Shown here one piece after another: positions 1 to 11,634 of a stretch of DNA of 64,000 bases. Source of the DNA: Gymnorhina tibicen (Eukaryota > Chordata > Aves > Passeriformes > Artamidae); assembly GCA_013399875.1 (NCBI GenBank), contig VXAZ01009664.1:1-64000 (forward strand), read 5' to 3'. The stretch's first letter is position 1, and the number at the start of each line of letters is the position of its first letter. The notes below the pieces were generated by a model. It made no database searches, was not told where the DNA came from, and worked only from the letters and a program-made list of their open reading frames with translations. The position numbers were made by a program, and so were the translations under genes.

Positions 1-2280
1 CCTCGTTTGGTTTTCCTTTGGTGCTACACATCAGTAAGCAAAGGCAGAAGGAGACCCGCTGAGGATAGTTTTCAAGCTCTGGCTTCTTGAAATTCTTTGG
101 TAAGATCCTTGTCAGTGTGATGAGATAATCTTTTTCCCACTTGCTAAACTCCTATGTATTTGAAAGAAATATTTTATCTTTTTCTCTTACATGCTGGAAA
201 GATTTCTATTGTTGCTCTCTTCTCTTGAGAAGGATTTAGGTTTCTTCTGATGTAGTCCTTGCATGGCGCACACATTTTGTCTTTTCTAAAGCCAGGCTTT
301 CTATGTTCCTTAGGGACTGAGAAGCTATCATACTAAAATATCCTATTGAAAAATCATTCATGGTCATTGGAAATAATGTTAACATTGTTGTTTATTTATG
401 CAATGATAAAAAAAGCCTGATAAAGAAAAGAAAGGACTTCTGGAACTGACTGTTGGCATCATGTAAATTTCTAGTGTACATCATCTTTTGTGTTCCTGTT
501 GGTGTCTTGGAGAGTTTTTATCACTCAATACTATGAGAGTTACAAAAGTCCTGAAATTAAAGAGCAGAAGTAATAATAAATAACCTGTGGGGAAACTAAA
601 GTATGGAGTCATGACAAAACTGAGAAATGAACAAAGAATGTCTGATCCCTAATCTGAGAATAGAGCTTCTTGCACTAATGTGCTTGATTTCAGAAGTAGA
701 CCTTGACAGTCATTGTTAACAGCATTAATTCACACACAGAACCGTTATCCTCTTTTTCTGGCTGCCTTAAGTAAAATTTTAAGAAGCAGATTGCTTTGCC
801 TGTATCTATGTAAATAAACCAATGCTAAACAGACCTACAATCAATTTTAAGGCAGCCTTGCCTTTTTTTTTCCTGACTCCTAGAACAATAGGTGATGATA
901 AGGGGTGTCAACATAAGTAACATTCTCAAACAGTTTTCAAGCTCTGTTTAGGCACAGTCCAGACAGATCACAGAATCTTTCCCAACATTTACGTATTTGG
1001 TGACATCCAGTATTAAACACTAAGAAAGTTTAATATTACAGAGCTAGCCAGACTTTGATATTTGGTCCAAAGTTACAAAATAGATCTCATTTAGTATATT
1101 AGTATAAATTTAGTCCTTGTGCACCGATCATTTTATATATGTTTCAAGGTAAAGAGCCATGTTATTTTGCCCAGGCAAGAGCTACCATGCAATCAAAATA
1201 TAATAAACCATTTTGAAACACACAGACAACTTAAGGTTTGGGTTTCAAAAATAGAATTAAACAAAACAACAAAAAACCAGACAATGTAGGAGAATTTTTT
1301 TGTACAAGTGTCAAATAAGGTAACAAGGGACAACAGACGCGACAGCTTGGAAGGTTCCAAATGAGCATTAGAAAATTTCCTGGGGGTTGTGGGAGGGAAG
1401 ATTCAGCACTGTAAAAGGTTGTCTACATAGGCTGGAGAAACTCTGGTTTTGGAGTTCTTCAAGTAAACACAGCTGACCTGATCTACTGTTCATGTCCCTC
1501 TCTTTTTTCTGCCAGATAACCATCCGTCCAGTTAATGGTAAATCAAGAAAATGCTACTCCAAAATATGAAGGACAACACTGGAGGTAATTTGGGAAAGAT
1601 TGCATTTGTTGAGTTCCTGCACTTCTATTTATGTGTATCCTGTTTAAATGTTGTCTTTCATTGTGGAAACATGCAGGGATATAATTTGGATTCCTTGTAG
1701 CCACAACAGCCACTATGAGAATTATTCTGCTAATAATGAAATCCTGGAAGGGTATTTAGCTTCACCAGACTGCTTCTGTTTCAGCCATCCACTTGTGATT
1801 ACCTCTTCCATTTTTTCCATTCTATTAAATTTTTCTCTTAACTAGGTTCTTTTAATAGGGCCTTAACAGCTCACATTAAAGAATGAACTTGTAAATGTCA
1901 GGAAACATATAAACTTTAGGGTTTTTTTTTCTCTATTTTAAAATGTTGCCAAGAAAATATATAGGTATAGACATACTCATGAATAGTCTCCTAAAGGTAG
2001 CAATAAGTGGTTTTCATTCAGTTCAGGAAATACCTTCTGTCTGTGATTTTCTTATTGCTGTGGATGAAAGAGGTAATCCAGACTCTTTTGCACTAAATTT
2101 AACAAAACAGTTGTTATCCTTGCACAACTAACATAGTTGTGTAATCATCTGAATAACAGCATGATGCACAGTTGTTTCCTGTGAATGCATGTTGCAGGCA
2201 TCTATATTTGGTTGAAAAAGTCTTATTGGTAACTCACTGGAAAAAAAGGATCCTTAGATGTCTACCAGCCTCATCCTCTT
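1..2280. other. Unique AT-rich noncoding DNA
   Basis: No gene or recognised repeat is visible. Stop codons are frequent in all frames. The two short frames at 1648-1845 and 1943-2131 (65 and 62 codons) have no recognisable domain and look like chance. A short A/C-rich tract lies at about 1255-1280. The stretch fits intergenic or intronic vertebrate DNA. Confidence 0.7.
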
Positions 2281-2402
2281 TATGTGTGGATATGGCACTT
2301 GAGAATGTAGTTTAAAGGTGAACATAGTGTTGGTGGTTTGACAGCTGGACTTCATGATTCTAAAGGTCATTCCCAACCTAAACAATTCTGTGATTCTATG
2401 AT
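2281..2402 (+). mobile_element. CR1 LINE 3'-end fragment
   Basis: This is a short, strongly 5'-truncated CR1 tail. It follows the CR1 3' UTR order: a 'gatatggcacttgag'-like block, then 'gctggacttcatgattct', then 'aaaggtcattcccaacct', ending in ATTCTGTGATTCTATG. That terminal short repeat replaces a poly(A) tail in CR1 and fixes the plus orientation. Only the untranslated end is present. Several mismatches to the usual tail suggest an old insertion. The 5' limit is approximate. Confidence 0.8.
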
Positions 2403-3130
2403 AAATCTCATTGCCACAAAGTTTCAATAGCCCAAAATTTACTAATATCCATTTTATGCTTTTCAGCCAACTATACAGAATACTGCTTCCACTTTTTTTT
2501 CCATAGGACAAGAACTTCAGGAAATACAGCACTAGAAAGAAGCAGGCCTTGGAGTAACGTAAAGCCTGCCTTACACAGGTCAAGTACAAGTGAGGGCTGT
2601 CAAGTATTAGTGCTTCCACAGTTACTGGTGTAACTGCAGGTGAAGCAGTACTAACATCAGTGAGAAATTTCATAACCTAAAAGCCATAAAAGACATACGG
2701 CACATTCCTAGAAGCAGCTGAGTCACAGGTCCTACACAAAGACCTCGTGGAGAAATTTAGATAATATTGTGTAAAACTGCAGTTCTCAAATTATGCTGAT
2801 TAGCTGCTAACTATGTTTGGAAGTACGAGGACCCTCTAAGTGTCTCAAACGTTAGTTTTTTTCACCTAATAAAATGTAGTTTATGCAGTCATGCAGCCTA
2901 CTTTTTTCTATCCATTTTCCTTATTAAGTTTTGTTCAAGTGACTAAAGGGCTGATATTGTGACTAGCCTGCATTGGGTACACAAACCTGGAGCTGCAGAG
3001 TCTCAGAATGCATGGGTGCATTCAGTTTATCAACAAGGAAGGTACAATGTCCAGTAAAGGTAACAGCAGCCAAAACTAGTGTTGTCTTTTTTATACACTA
3101 CAAAGATAGTTTATGTAGATGGAAGCTAGG

Positions 3131-3158
3131 AATTCTAGGAAAATAATTCTAGGAAATT
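3131..3158. repeat. 14-bp tandem duplication (2 copies)
   Basis: AATTCTAGGAAAAT is followed directly by AATTCTAGGAAATT, so two 14-bp units differ at one position. This looks like a small replication-slippage duplication. Confidence 0.75.
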
Positions 3159-4648
3159 AACGAAAGGTATTGGAGGAGGTGGAAGAATTGCAGTGAGAAG
3201 AGGCTGCGGGAAATATGAGTTCTCACTGAAGTTTAATTCAGTTAAGAAGTCAATCAACCACCAATCTCTGTGGAAAATAGGCTTTCTGATGCACTGAATT
3301 CAAAGATTCCCATGTGTTTAATCTTTTGCAAGTGATAGGTCACTAGCTCTATGATTAGATTACATTTAAACCCTGTCCACTTTCCATATGCTGGGAAGAC
3401 TTGCAGTTACTTTCCTGCAGACGGACTCAATCTTGAGGATGTCAACTATGCTCATTTAATAAAACATCCTTCTGTTAGAATTTGGATACAGTTTCTTTTA
3501 AATTTGTCAAAAAGAGACAACTTGTGTATCTATACTAAAAAGCTCCTTATTTAGAGCACCTCAAATCTATTAAAGACTCAAAGCTTTTTCCTTCCTCTGC
3601 AAATATATATTTTTCAGTGGAGTGTTTCTTGATCTGAAAAAGGAAGAGTGCAACATTCAAATCACTTTTTTGAAGTATCTCAGGCTTGGTTTAAAAGACA
3701 GGTGATTTTATAAAAGAAGGAATGGAAGGAGTGTATGTTATCTCTTCTTCTGTCAAAAGTTTATGTTATTCAGCCACTCTTAGTTTAATGTGCATACATA
3801 AATAACTTTTATTAAAAACTTGAAATAGTGGTGATTTTCTGTGACATAGGATTAGGACAGTATTATTCATCTACAGAGGTTTCAAGGATTAAAATATGTG
3901 CTACTAAAAATATTGGTTATGATCTATGCTCATTTTTTTTAAAATGCAAATATTAGTGTGTCAGTCATATAAAGCACTGAACATTGAAAAGGCTGTCTCT
4001 GGAAACTGTTTTGTGACTAGTCTGAGATTCTTTCATTCTTTGTGACATCCTTTGCATGGTCATGCTATGTTAGCTATGGCACAACCAGTCCATAGAGACC
4101 CAAAGGTTTATGCCTTTGTATTTCTTTGCATGGGCAAACACCTTGAAAAAGCTAATGTGTAAAAGTACAATTTGTGTGAGAATAGTTACTTTGATGGCTT
4201 TGACTTGCAGGTCTTGAAAAAGCCTTAATTTAAATTGTTTCTTGTAGTTTGGCTTGTCAAACAGAAATGGAATTATTCTCTCATATAAATGGGGCAAAGT
4301 TATGTTATGAATTACTAGATATTAATTTAACATCATTTGACTGTAGTATATAATAGTAAAATTTTATTATAATACCCTACACATTTTTATAGACACAAAT
4401 ATCCTGTTTATAATGAAAATTTCAGAAGTTATGATTAAAAAAGGGAGATTTAAAAATTGTCACAAATAAATAAATTTTGTAGACTGTAAGAGTTAATTAT
4501 CTATGCAAAACCTCTTCATTTTATCTCTATTCAATTCTGTAGGACATTCCACTAACTCTAGATGTACTTTGCATCGTACAATGAATTGTTAAAGAATACC
4601 TTTTAAATGTCTAATCTATATTCATTTACTATGCAACTGACTCACTAA

Positions 4649-4664
4649 AGTTAATTAATTAACT
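4649..4664. repeat. 16-bp perfect palindrome
   Basis: AGTTAATTAATTAACT reads the same on both strands. It contains TTAATTAA and GTTAAT-type homeodomain/HNF1-like half sites. In AT-rich DNA such a palindrome can arise by chance, so no function is claimed. Confidence 0.6.
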
Positions 4665-6359
4665 GCATTGAATCTGAAGCACTGAGAATGTGGTCTCATA
4701 AGGTCAAAACCAGGTTTTAATTTTAAAAGAGATTCTAATAGTCCATTAGATGTGTTCAACTCTCTTATCAAATAAAAGAGTTTTCTGAGTTCTGCAGTAC
4801 TTTCTGCTTTCCTTCTGCCCCAGTATATTGGTGGTAGTTATTGGCATAGCTAGAACTTGATTTGATTTTGGTTAACAGACATAAATGTTCATCTGTCATC
4901 ACGCTCTCCTGCTGAGCTGTTTCCTTTCACTGGTCCAACTATTTATCATACTTTTGATGGTATAGCTTGCATCACTTTTAAAATTGTTTTGTTTAGTGCA
5001 ATTGTAAGATCATTAATAATTAAAAGAGAAAGATTAATAAATAAATAGCATAGCATACAATTTAGCTGAGTTGGAGATTCCATCGACTGTGAGTCAACAT
5101 TTATTGTTATCAAAAAATATTCGTGGCTGATGGAAATAAACCAGCAATTGAATTTGTTCCTAGAGGAAACAAACATCTTAGTGGGAAAAGAAGAAAAAAT
5201 GTAGGGCTTCCTGAGAACATGCCATTTTGGCTGAAAAAGAAACAAAAATCCTGCATTTTCCTATGTTCTAAAACAAAAGGGTAGTGTGCATTCATACCTC
5301 AAGGTTATGGCCAGACTTGTAGACCTTCAGTCTTCCTAACTGTGATCCAATAATGTAAAACTGATACTTTTTTCATTCATAAGCTTAATATTTTTCAGCA
5401 GCAGCTACTTGTTTGGTTAAAAATGTTTCTGTTATCAAAATACGTTGCATGCATTGAACAGGCTTATTCCAGCAAGTAAAAAAGATGGGACATATCTCAT
5501 CTTAATCCTTAAACAAAGACTTCTTTTTTGCTCAACAAATAATACATTCTTCCATGTTCAGCAGGTGACAAATCAATTTCAATTTCCACAAAGGATGTTT
5601 ATGAACCCCATGAATGATATTTAAAGAGCCTTCAATTTGTATCTCTTTAGACTACCACAAAACATATCATAAAAATTTTTCTCTGAGGGATTGAGGATTA
5701 AAAGCATGTAAATGCTATTTTGTTTTGCCCAGGTGGATAGATAAACATTTCCTTAAATTTAATTTATTAAATTGACTGTGAGGTGAGCTAATTGCAGCTC
5801 ATCCACCCCATGGACATTCAGTCTTCTGGGACAGAAAATGTGTCTTCCATTATTTTTCATATCATGGGTAACATAACCATTTCTGGTGTAGGTACCAAAT
5901 ACCACTAGCATTCATGATCATTTACATACAACGCAAGGAGGTTACATTACACCAATTTACCATAACAGAAAAAGAAATATTATAAATCTATAAAGGTTTC
6001 AACAAAATATGAATCATATTCTCCTGCCCTGCAAGAAAATTACTGCCTTGCCAATTTGAATTGAGTTTAGATTTCAGGTTTTAAGGACAGGAGACATACT
6101 TTTATCAAAACTGACTTCCTGCATAGTACTGGATATAAAGTTCTACCAAGCAATGCTGATACTAGGTTCAGTAAATTGTCACTGAAACAGAACAACTTAG
6201 AACCAGTGTCTCCAGGTGACAGAGCATGTGTCAACTGCTTTCAAAGTTGTTACAACACTGAAGGGCAAAAATATTTTGACATTCATTTCCATTTTTGTTT
6301 TCATAACTTATTTTTCATATATTGAATTCTGTTAACACACTTTCCAGATCAGACAATTC

Positions 6360-6923
6360 TCTATCTCCTCACTACGCAGCCTCAGCCTATAGGTCTATGC
6401 AGCCTCACTTTGAATATTGTGTGCAGTTTCGGGCACCACAATGTAAGAAAGATATTAAATTATTAGAGAGCATCCAAAGTAGGGCAGAAAAGATGGTGAA
6501 GGGCCTTTAGGGGAAGCCTTATGAGGAGCATCTGAAGTCACTTTGCCTGTTCAGCCTGGAGAAGAGGAGACTGAGGAGAGACCTCACGTCAGTCTACAAT
6601 TTCCTCATGAGGGAAGAGGAGGGGCAGACACTGATCTCTTCTTTGTAGTGACCAGTGACAGGACCCAAGGGAATGGCCTGAAGTTGTGTCAGGGGAGGTT
6701 TAGGTTGGATACTAGGAAAAGTTTCTTCACTCAAAGGGTGGTTGGAACAGGGTCCCCAGGGAAGTGGTCACAGCACCAAACCTGACGGAGTTCGACAAAC
6801 ATTTGGACAATACTCTCAGGCACACAGTATGACTCGTGGGGATGGTCCTGGGTAGGGCCCAAAGCTGGACTCAGTGATTTTTGTGGGTTCCTTCCAACTC
6901 AGCAGGTTCTGTGATTCTGTGAT
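6360..6923 (+). mobile_element. CR1 LINE, 5'-truncated, with RT C-terminus and 3' UTR
   Basis: The best-preserved CR1 copy in the window. Its left part still translates as the end of the CR1 reverse-transcriptase ORF: residues resembling 'PHFEYCVQFRAPQ', then 'KKDIKLLESIQSRAEKMVKGL' up to a TAG at 6508-6510. The frame then shifts, and the conserved block 'cctgttcagcctggagaag' follows. After it come the usual 3' UTR landmarks 'gaccagtgacaggaccc', 'ggtttaggttggatact', a 'tttcttcactcaaagggt' block and 'tccttccaactcagc'. The copy ends in GTTCTGTGATTCTGTGAT. It is a dead copy: most of the element is missing and the frame is broken. The 5' edge is uncertain by about 30 bases. Confidence 0.93.
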
Positions 6924-8160
6924 ATGTATCAATAAGGGATCACTCTTCTGGGTCTTCTTTTCTGATGTAAGTAAATAGAACTTCTCTAAGTTTCTCAGAA
7001 CAAAATGTATATTCCAAGGACAGCAATCACTCTCAGAGCATCCATGTAATATCTCCAGAGGAAAAGAATGGTTTTCCTGTGATGGTGTCACTTACGCTAA
7101 ATGATGACACTGCCTTCTGAGTAGAAGTAATAAAAAACATTCTGAATTCACTGAGAAAAAAAATAATTTGGTTGTCTGAGAACAATTTACCTATTTGAGC
7201 ATGCCAAAAATTTTAAGTAAAATGATAATCATCCTTATTAGGCATCAGTTTGACAGTACAGAATGGTACACCCTATTTTTAGCTGTGTGTTAGGGAAAAA
7301 AATTATCAGCTAGCCACAGTGTCATTTTTGCCTGAGGAAAAATGAAACCACAGCTCCCACTTATCAGAAGTTATGAGGTACACAGTCTGAGCATGTAAGA
7401 GATGTTCTATGTTTTCTCTGTTCACACTGTTCTACAGTTTATGAATATTTAAACATTCATTGCTGTAGTGTGGAAATAGAGATAAACTCCTTTTCAGTTC
7501 TGTGTCCTTGGAGGTTTCAATCATTGTTACTCCGTTTCAGAAATAATTTCATTCCAATAACAAAGAATCAAGGAGACATTTTTTTAGAAAAACTTGTAGT
7601 TAAAAAACTTATTTGAGATGTGAGAGTCCTATTTTCTTATCTGCTTTCTGGCTGATTTAGAGTTAGTTTTTTGTGCAATGCAGTCTAGGAACAGCATTTG
7701 CTATTTTCATGGCCACCTTACATTGAGGGATTTACCTTGAGCTTTTCATCTTCCAGAATCCTTAACACCATTTTAAACTTAACATCTTTTCAAACTATAC
7801 TATCATTCGCTCTGTAAAACTGATCTTACAGCATTCATTGCTTCTAGAGATCTCATTTCTTTAAGGGGTATATAGGCTGATCATAACTGGCAACTATTTA
7901 TACCACTTTGCCAGTCTTATATATGCATGGAATTTTTTTTTAATAAGGAAAAAAAAGGTATACTTTCTTGCTGCTATTGGATAAAATACTTTACAGTTCC
8001 TAGGTTAGGAAGTAAAATTGCAAACATCCCATTGAATCAGTGTTGTAATAATTAACCACAGAAATTTGCTTTGAGCTTTCTTTAATTATTTTTGACAACT
8101 CAAAGTGTTTTATGTATTAAATACACTATTTTAATAACTAGTGTTAGGAGCTGCCAAATG
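6924..8160. other. Unique AT-rich noncoding DNA
   Basis: No gene or recognisable repeat is seen. The minus-strand frame at 6816-7091 overlaps the CR1 tail and is a chance ORF. A short T-rich then A-rich stretch lies at 7930-7958. Confidence 0.65.
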
Positions 8161-8480
8161 TGGACTAGAGGTGAGCCTGCCACAGTTCCACATCTACAGG
8201 TGTAGCCAATATTTAGGACAAATATATATTCCCCACAGGCACGTGCAAGCCGTAAGGTTCTCTGTAAAACTGTCTTGTCCTGATGAGTGTCATGCCCAGC
8301 CCCCGGGCTGACACCCTCCTGGGATGCCCTGGGAAGAGCCATGTTAAAGGCATGTTTCTCCAAGTTGTTGGGATTGAACTTTGTGCAGCTGTGCCTCCTT
8401 GCATCCATTTGTATATGGATTTTATCCTAAAATCACAGACTGTCCCACTAGGCCTGGGCTGGTTTGTCCACACTGTGGGT
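8161..8480. other. GC-richer unidentified patch
   Basis: This stretch is clearly richer in G and C than its flanks, with local CpGs (around 8240-8250 and in 'cccccgggct' near 8300). Three overlapping frames on both strands (8100-8408 -, 8213-8473 -, 8283-8591 +) are open together. That points to base composition, not a gene. It could be an eroded repeat such as an LTR, or a regulatory island. I see no terminal TG/CA structure, poly(A) signal or duplication that would decide it. Confidence 0.35.
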
Positions 8481-8989
8481 GAGATTCACCACAAATTTGA
8501 GTTTGCACAAAGATCAGTAACACCTGCAGTACTTACCAGCTCACAGCAAGCAACATATAACTTCTTTGACTTGGGTATAACCAAATACTAGGGATGTGGT
8601 ATGAGAGTATATTAAAGAGGGCAGCTGGGGAGAAGGGTCCAGAGGTAAAACAGGCAGCCAGTCAAAGGCGATACTTTCCCCAACTCAGATGTACTATTTC
8701 AACTCATTTAAAAGTTTATTTGACAATCTCAGGCTTAAGTTAGTATTCTGAAGAAAACTGAATACAATCATAGGCAGCATGTCCTTTGAAAGCACAAGTG
8801 CAACTAATATCTAAGTTTTCTTAACATTTTCCAGCAAGCTCACTTACTTGACTTTTTTACTATAATTAAAAAGAAGTCATGTCCTGTTGAATGAACTTAT
8901 TGCCTATTCAAGAAAGAAGATAGTAGCAGTTTTCACTGCTTATCATGTTAAAATGACAAAAACATGTTGGTTATCAATGAAGACTAAAT

Positions 8990-9260
8990 CAAGCCCAATT
9001 AAAAATATAAACATAAAATGCTCTTATGCACATTTTTAAATGCATTTTACAAAATTTTATGTTTTCCATGTAAAAAGACTGTCAGAATGTAAACAAAGCC
9101 AAGAAGTAACATTTTCTATTGGATCAGCCAAAATTTAAAATTCTTGTCAGATTTGTCAGCATGACACGCAGTTAGACTTGATTTATTACCAACTGCTTTA
9201 TCAGCGCAGAAGCTGCCATATTGAATGAGCTAATTTAATCAATTTAGTATCTGTATCATG
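8990..9260. promoter_or_regulatory. Possible conserved noncoding element (tentative)
   Basis: The text is complex and non-repetitive, dense in homeodomain-like AT motifs such as 'gagctaatttaatcaattta' (about 9228-9247), with interspersed GC-containing words ('tttatcagcgcagaagctgc' near 9198). It has no low-complexity runs and no ORF. This texture resembles vertebrate conserved noncoding elements, but conservation cannot be judged from one sequence. Confidence 0.2.
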
Positions 9261-11619
9261 GAAAAAATAGACTACATAGACTACTCAGAAAATAAAGTTC
9301 ATATACTCTCTATATCTATAAACCATAGACTGAGTATACAGGGCAGAGCAGTGTGCAGTCACAGTTGTAATACATGTGAGATGTTAGATTGCCAGGCTGC
9401 ACTCAGATATATGTTTTAATTGGAATATTTTAGCTGATTTTAACTTACATAATTTGCTGGTTTCTAGTTTTTAGTTCAATTTCACATACAAACATTGAAA
9501 TATCAACATTTAATGCAGTGTTTCCCATCAGAAGTGTGCTTTCGAAACATATTTCCACTTTCCATACTTTGGTTCACTTTATGGAGTGTATAAAATGGAT
9601 TCATTCTGTAGGGAACTAAATTAAAGGTCCTGGTCTAGTCTACGGGTTCAGACTAGGTTCCCACTAGGTCAGCTAAGACCCTTTCCTTTTCAGATATTAG
9701 TCCATAGTTCTTGTAAATTTAGATGCAGACTCCATCACCGGTAGCTAAGAGCTCAAACCATGAACTAGAATTACCCACAAACTGAAGTTATTCAGCCTCT
9801 TTATGGAAAATCTGAACACAAAGCAAAATAAAAATTGCCTACAGATTTATGTAGGAAGAATAAAGGTGCCGGGACAACAAATGTGCCATCTTTTTTCAGG
9901 TTTCAAGGGAACAGAAATTTCTGAATAAGTCTTATGGTTGAGGACGGACTGCAACTGTACATCAGTTCAGCAGTGAACCAGCTCTTCCTCCACACAGACA
10001 CCAAATAAAACAGCTTTCTATGCATTAGAGTAGGACCAAAGCATATGCACACATGTGAGCAGATTTTACACTTGGTGACAAGTCAAGCATGCAGTCAAAA
10101 CACACCTAGATATTTGGCTGCACTGGTTTTGACCATGCACTTTGGCTTTGGTACCAAGCTCCACCAATGGTGTGATACAGGCTAAAATCCAAGACATTAA
10201 TTTAACATTCTTTCTTGCTACAAGACCTCTTTTGAGGAAAAAAAGCAATGCAATAATAAAGAAAAAATTTTATTCATTCTTTAGAATTATGTTCTACAAA
10301 AAGATGTCATAAAGCACAATGAACCATTATAACTTACCTTCATTGATGCATTTCTCTAACTGCAACTATTTCAACATGTTTTTCTTAAAGAATGACATTT
10401 AGAAATACTATCTTGCATCCAACCATATATATATGTATATGCCCTAATTCCCTGACAATATATTTTATGGCATGCTGTTATTATTCACCTAATTTTATTC
10501 TCCCTCTTTAACAGTGTTAAGGCAATGAAGATTACAGTGCACAGCAATCACTTTTCAAATTCAGTTTAATAAAAGGAGTATGTTTTTATTTTAAATTTCA
10601 ATTTTGAATACAGCGGTAGTTAGGAAAAATGAAAAATTCCTCTATGGTGGCCTCTTTGATTCAGTGTTCTGAACTGTGCAAGATATTTCCTAGGTTGTGA
10701 GTTTACTTCAGACTATGTCTAGCCTAGTCCCATTAACTATATTTCTTTAAGTTTTCATGACTGTTACAAAGAGAGCTGTCATTATTATCATTTAATTCTG
10801 TGAACTCTCTATATTTTTAATGAAAACCTATTTCCTGTTTTGCATTGCCATGAAGATGTGTCATATTTCCATATAAAACAGAGATGAATTTTGCTAGGAT
10901 ATGTATGTGTGAAGCATTATCATATAGTTAATAATTATTTTTAATGAAAAGAAAACTGTAGGAAATTGACACATATCAGATTTGAATTATATGAAAATAC
11001 TTTGAATTTTTTGACATTTATTTCCATTGTTACTTCACTAATATTTCATTATTTTTAAACAAAATACAAGTTTAAAAAAGCTGATGTATTATGTCTATTT
11101 TGGTGGGAAATATTTAGAGAGTTTGGTAACTCAGGCAAACTGAACTTTTAATTTGATATTTATTGTCAGCCTTCTGTTTTTTATTTGATTAACTGCTATA
11201 TATTATTCCAACCCTATTCTATTTCTCTTTCTACTAATTTAAGGTATCTTAACTAGAGATATAACAAACGGTATAACCTCCACCTGGATTATGAGCTCAT
11301 TATATTTTTAAAGGTTCAAAAGCTAAGAATTTTTGTCACACAGTCGTGAAGAACCCAAATGTAATAATTCATATATATTCACAAAGAAATTAATGTATAT
11401 TTATAAAGAAATGTTTCATGGTACAAGTTCAAATTAGGGAAGAATCAGTTGCCAAAAAATGGGAGGCCATGGTGTTGTTGATCCTGTTAATATTCTCTGG
11501 ATTTCTGGATGCTTACACTCAATGGGACATGCTGACAGAAATAAATTATTATGTTCTCTTTGTATTTAGTGCCTGTCTTAACATTGATTAATCTGCATCA
11601 CAGATAAGCAGTTTCACAT
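9261..11619. other. AT-rich noncoding DNA
   Basis: No gene, RNA or recognised repeat is seen. The strongest AT bias is at about 10250-11450, with short alternating purine-pyrimidine runs such as 'atatatatatgtatat' near 10425. The minus-strand 60-codon frame at 10066-10248 has no recognisable content. Confidence 0.65.
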
Positions 11620-11634
11620 GCACACACACACACA
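11620..11634. repeat. Short (CA)n microsatellite
   Basis: About seven CA dinucleotides follow 'tttcacatg'. This is a short simple repeat, possibly too short to be variable. Confidence 0.8.

Larger units (their letters stand above)
2403..6359. other. Unique AT-rich noncoding DNA
   Basis: No gene is supported. The minus-strand frames at 2254-2673 (which runs into the CR1 tail), 4070-4297 and 4946-5295 lack domains and overlap each other in different frames, as chance ORFs do. Small structures inside are a 14-bp direct duplication at 3131-3158 and a 16-bp AT palindrome at 4649-4664. Confidence 0.65.

Noticed and set aside
2254..2673. Longest ORF, 139 codons, minus strand
   Set aside because: Partly antisense to a CR1 tail, no domain, no splice or promoter context, and its length is within chance expectation for this much AT-rich DNA.
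8100..8591. Three overlapping ORFs of 86-102 codons
   Set aside because: They overlap on both strands with no domain. The cause is local GC richness.
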